Shown piece by piece: positions 62,529 to 64,000 of a stretch of DNA of 64,000 nt. The stretch covers positions 290,722 to 354,721 of the forward strand of contig GG774890.1 in the NCBI GenBank assembly GCA_000163695.1. The letters are read 5' to 3'. Within the stretch, counting starts at the first letter, position 1. Every line of letters begins with the position of its first letter. The notes below the pieces were generated by a model that worked only from the letters and a program-made list of their open reading frames with translations, did not search any database and was not told where the DNA came from. The translations under genes were made by a program, and so were the position numbers. The stretch comes from Bacteroidetes oral taxon 274 str. F0058. Its GTDB lineage: Bacteria > Bacteroidota > Bacteroidia > Bacteroidales > Paludibacteraceae.

Positions 62529-63136
62529 TGTTTGTAGAGAGGACAAATAAAATTTTACAATTATTCATACCTGCCATCTGGAATATAAAAGATGGTACGC
62601 GGTCGATATATCTGACTTTCGACGACGGTCCCTGTCCCGAAGTAACGCCCAAGGTACTGGATATACTTGATAAATACAATATCAAAGCTACCTTTTTTTG
62701 TGTGGGCGACAATGTCAGGAGACATCCTCAGATATTTGATTTACTGATAAAAAACGGACATCGAGTGGGCAACCATACGATGCATCATATCAAAGGGTTT
62801 AATACCTCTTGTAACGAATACCTCAGAGATGTAGAGGAGGCTGGTACTGTGATTGACAGCAACTTGTTTCGCCCGCCATACGGACGCATAACATTGAGGC
62901 AACTAAAAGAGTTGAAAAAACGATACAAAGTAATAATGTGGGACGTTATCACGAGAGATTACAACCCACGACTGAAACCCGATAAATGTCTGTCTATCGT
63001 CAAAAAATTCTCCAAACCGGGTTCTATAATAATTTTCCACGATTCGCAGAAATCGGCAGCCAATATGTTGACAGCTCTGCCTATGGCGATAGAATGGCTT
63101 ATAAAAGAGGGATATACATTTAAGACCATAGAATAA
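62528..63136 (+). CDS. Polysaccharide deacetylase (NodB-like)
   Basis: 202 residues. NodB motifs: YLTFDDGPCPEVTPKVLDIL (metal and base Asp), GHRVGNHTMHHIKG (His pair), RPPYGRIT, DVITRDYNP and IIFHDSQKS. It removes acetyl groups from GlcNAc or related polymers. The ATG overlaps the hisS stop by 1 base, so it is translated with hisS. No signal peptide is evident, though the start IFIPAIWN is partly hydrophobic. Confidence 0.9.
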   Translation: MFVERTNKILQLFIPAIWNIKDGTRSIYLTFDDGPCPEVTPKVLDILDKYNIKATFFCVGDNVRRHPQIFDLLIKNGHRVGNHTMHHIKGFNTSCNEYLRDVEEAGTVIDSNLFRPPYGRITLRQLKELKKRYKVIMWDVITRDYNPRLKPDKCLSIVKKFSKPGSIIIFHDSQKSAANMLTALPMAIEWLIKEGYTFKTIE

Positions 63137-63264
63137 GGCGTATGGAAATATTCAATAAATATTTTGTCGGGAGTATATCCCGTATTTTTTTATACCTTTG
63201 TTGTCTCATTACTTACAGAGAAAAATAATAATTTAATTTGTTTCATATAGTAAAAGTAGTTTTT

Positions 63265-64000
63265 ATGAAAAAATTTTCAGTTTTAATTATGGCAACTGCA
63301 TTGTTGTTTGCCTGTGGGCAGAAGCAGCCCCGACAGGAGGCTATCGTATACCCCGAAACCGCCAAAACAGACTCTTTTCACGTCTATTACGGCGATACTG
63401 TGGCTGAGCCTTACGCTTGGCTCGAAAACGACACTTCTGCCGAAACCAAAGAATGGGTGGCAGCACAGAACAAGGTTACACAAGACTATCTGGCAAAGAT
63501 ACCGTTCAGAGAAAGCCTCAAAAATCGTCTTACGGAACTTGCCAATTACGAGAAAATCGGAGTACCCTTCATCGAAAAGGGCAAGTATTATTTCTTCAAA
63601 AACGACGGTCTGCAGAATCAGAGTGTTCTCTACGTAAAAAATACGCTCGACGGCGAAGCTCAGGTGTTGCTCGACCCCAATAAACTATCCGACGACGGCA
63701 CTGTGGCTCTCAAAGCTATCAAGTTTTCGAGAGACGGTAAGTATATGTCGTACGCGATATCTCGCTCCGGAAGCGACTGGGAAGAGATTTACGTGATGGA
63801 TCTTGCTACTCGCAGTCTGACGCAAGACAAGATAGAGTGGGCTAAATTTTCGTCCGTTTCGTGGTGTGGCAACGGATTCTATTACTCCGCATACGACGCA
63901 CCGAAGAAAGGCAAAGAGTTCTCTAACGTAAACGAATATCACAAGATTTTTTATCACAAAATAGGTACGGCACAGAGTGCAGACAAACTATTCTACGAAA
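63265..64000 (+). CDS. Prolyl oligopeptidase (S9A), N-terminal part, runs off the window
   Basis: 245 codons visible. Lipoprotein signal ends ATALLFAC (Cys about 17). After it, TDSFHVYYGDTVAEPYAWLENDTSAETKEWVAAQNKVT is the family's start and YFFKNDGLQNQSVLY begins the propeller; catalytic Ser, Asp and His lie beyond the edge. It is expected in the periplasm or outer membrane, cutting proline-containing peptides. A TACCTTTG box is at 63193-63200. Confidence 0.9.
   Translation, partial: MKKFSVLIMATALLFACGQKQPRQEAIVYPETAKTDSFHVYYGDTVAEPYAWLENDTSAETKEWVAAQNKVTQDYLAKIPFRESLKNRLTELANYEKIGVPFIEKGKYYFFKNDGLQNQSVLYVKNTLDGEAQVLLDPNKLSDDGTVALKAIKFSRDGKYMSYAISRSGSDWEEIYVMDLATRSLTQDKIEWAKFSSVSWCGNGFYYSAYDAPKKGKEFSNVNEYHKIFYHKIGTAQSADKLFYE

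Overview
The window is a chromosomal segment of a Bacteroidales bacterium, probably from the Porphyromonadaceae/Tannerellaceae side of the order. The grounds are: promoters of the Bacteroidetes type (TTTG, 19-21 bp, TAnnTTTG) in front of many genes with few Shine-Dalgarno sites; a SusC-like TonB receptor with a carboxypeptidase-regulatory-like N-terminus; a secreted protease carrying a type IX secretion (T9SS) C-terminal signal; the long Bacteroidetes form of NusB; a DAHP synthase-chorismate mutase fusion; small Crp/Fnr regulators; and a ferredoxin-dependent 2-oxoacid oxidoreductase together with phosphate butyryltransferase, as in amino-acid fermenters. No rRNA or intact tRNA gene was seen.

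Layout. 1-3.6 kb is an accessory patch: an EF-Tu domain-3-like small protein, a secreted propeller-like protein, a 505-aa unknown and a frameshifted partner. 3.8-10.7 kb holds housekeeping genes (pseudouridine synthase, FtsB/DivIC, grpE-dnaJ, pepT-gcvT). 10.7-16.6 kb has a small lipoprotein, a T9SS-exported thermolysin-like protease, aldolase, nusB and DAHPS-CM. 16.6-17.3 kb is an AT-rich scar with a membrane protein and a broken toxin-like tail. 17.4-24.3 kb holds a TonB receptor/lipoprotein pair, an AmpG-like permease and a repeat-built lipoprotein with an 11-G tract upstream. 24.7-34 kb holds lpxH, ung, bactofilin, several small lipoproteins and barrel proteins, a Crp/Fnr regulator, a large porin-like protein, a tRNA 3' fragment and a PepSY membrane protein.

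34.1-39.2 kb is the most unusual part. The four subunit genes of a 2-oxoacid:ferredoxin oxidoreductase lie on the minus strand in the order ferredoxin, alpha, [array], beta, gamma. The array is five complete paralogous lipoprotein genes plus one truncated copy. 39.3-43.9 kb holds topoisomerase IV subunit A, a foreign-looking pyrimidine-dimer-glycosylase-like gene, a 56-codon Rhs fragment and ptb. 44.3-64 kb is mostly housekeeping: recG, infC-rpmI-rplT (infC appears to start at AUA behind a perfect Shine-Dalgarno), dnaX with a HU/SPOR-like protein and deoD, a TPR protein, rplU-rpmA, a nicotinamide-riboside-kinase-like ATPase, an arginase-fold protein lacking several metal ligands, rpsO, carA, rlmH, queA, hisS, a polysaccharide deacetylase and the start of a prolyl oligopeptidase.

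How the genes fit together: the oxidoreductase makes branched acyl-CoA and reduced ferredoxin from oxoacids, and Ptb can turn acyl-CoA into acyl-phosphate for ATP. Exported protease, peptidase T and prolyl oligopeptidase fit a peptide-feeding life. The repeated lipoproteins, toxin and Rhs scraps and frameshifted genes mark the accessory spots.
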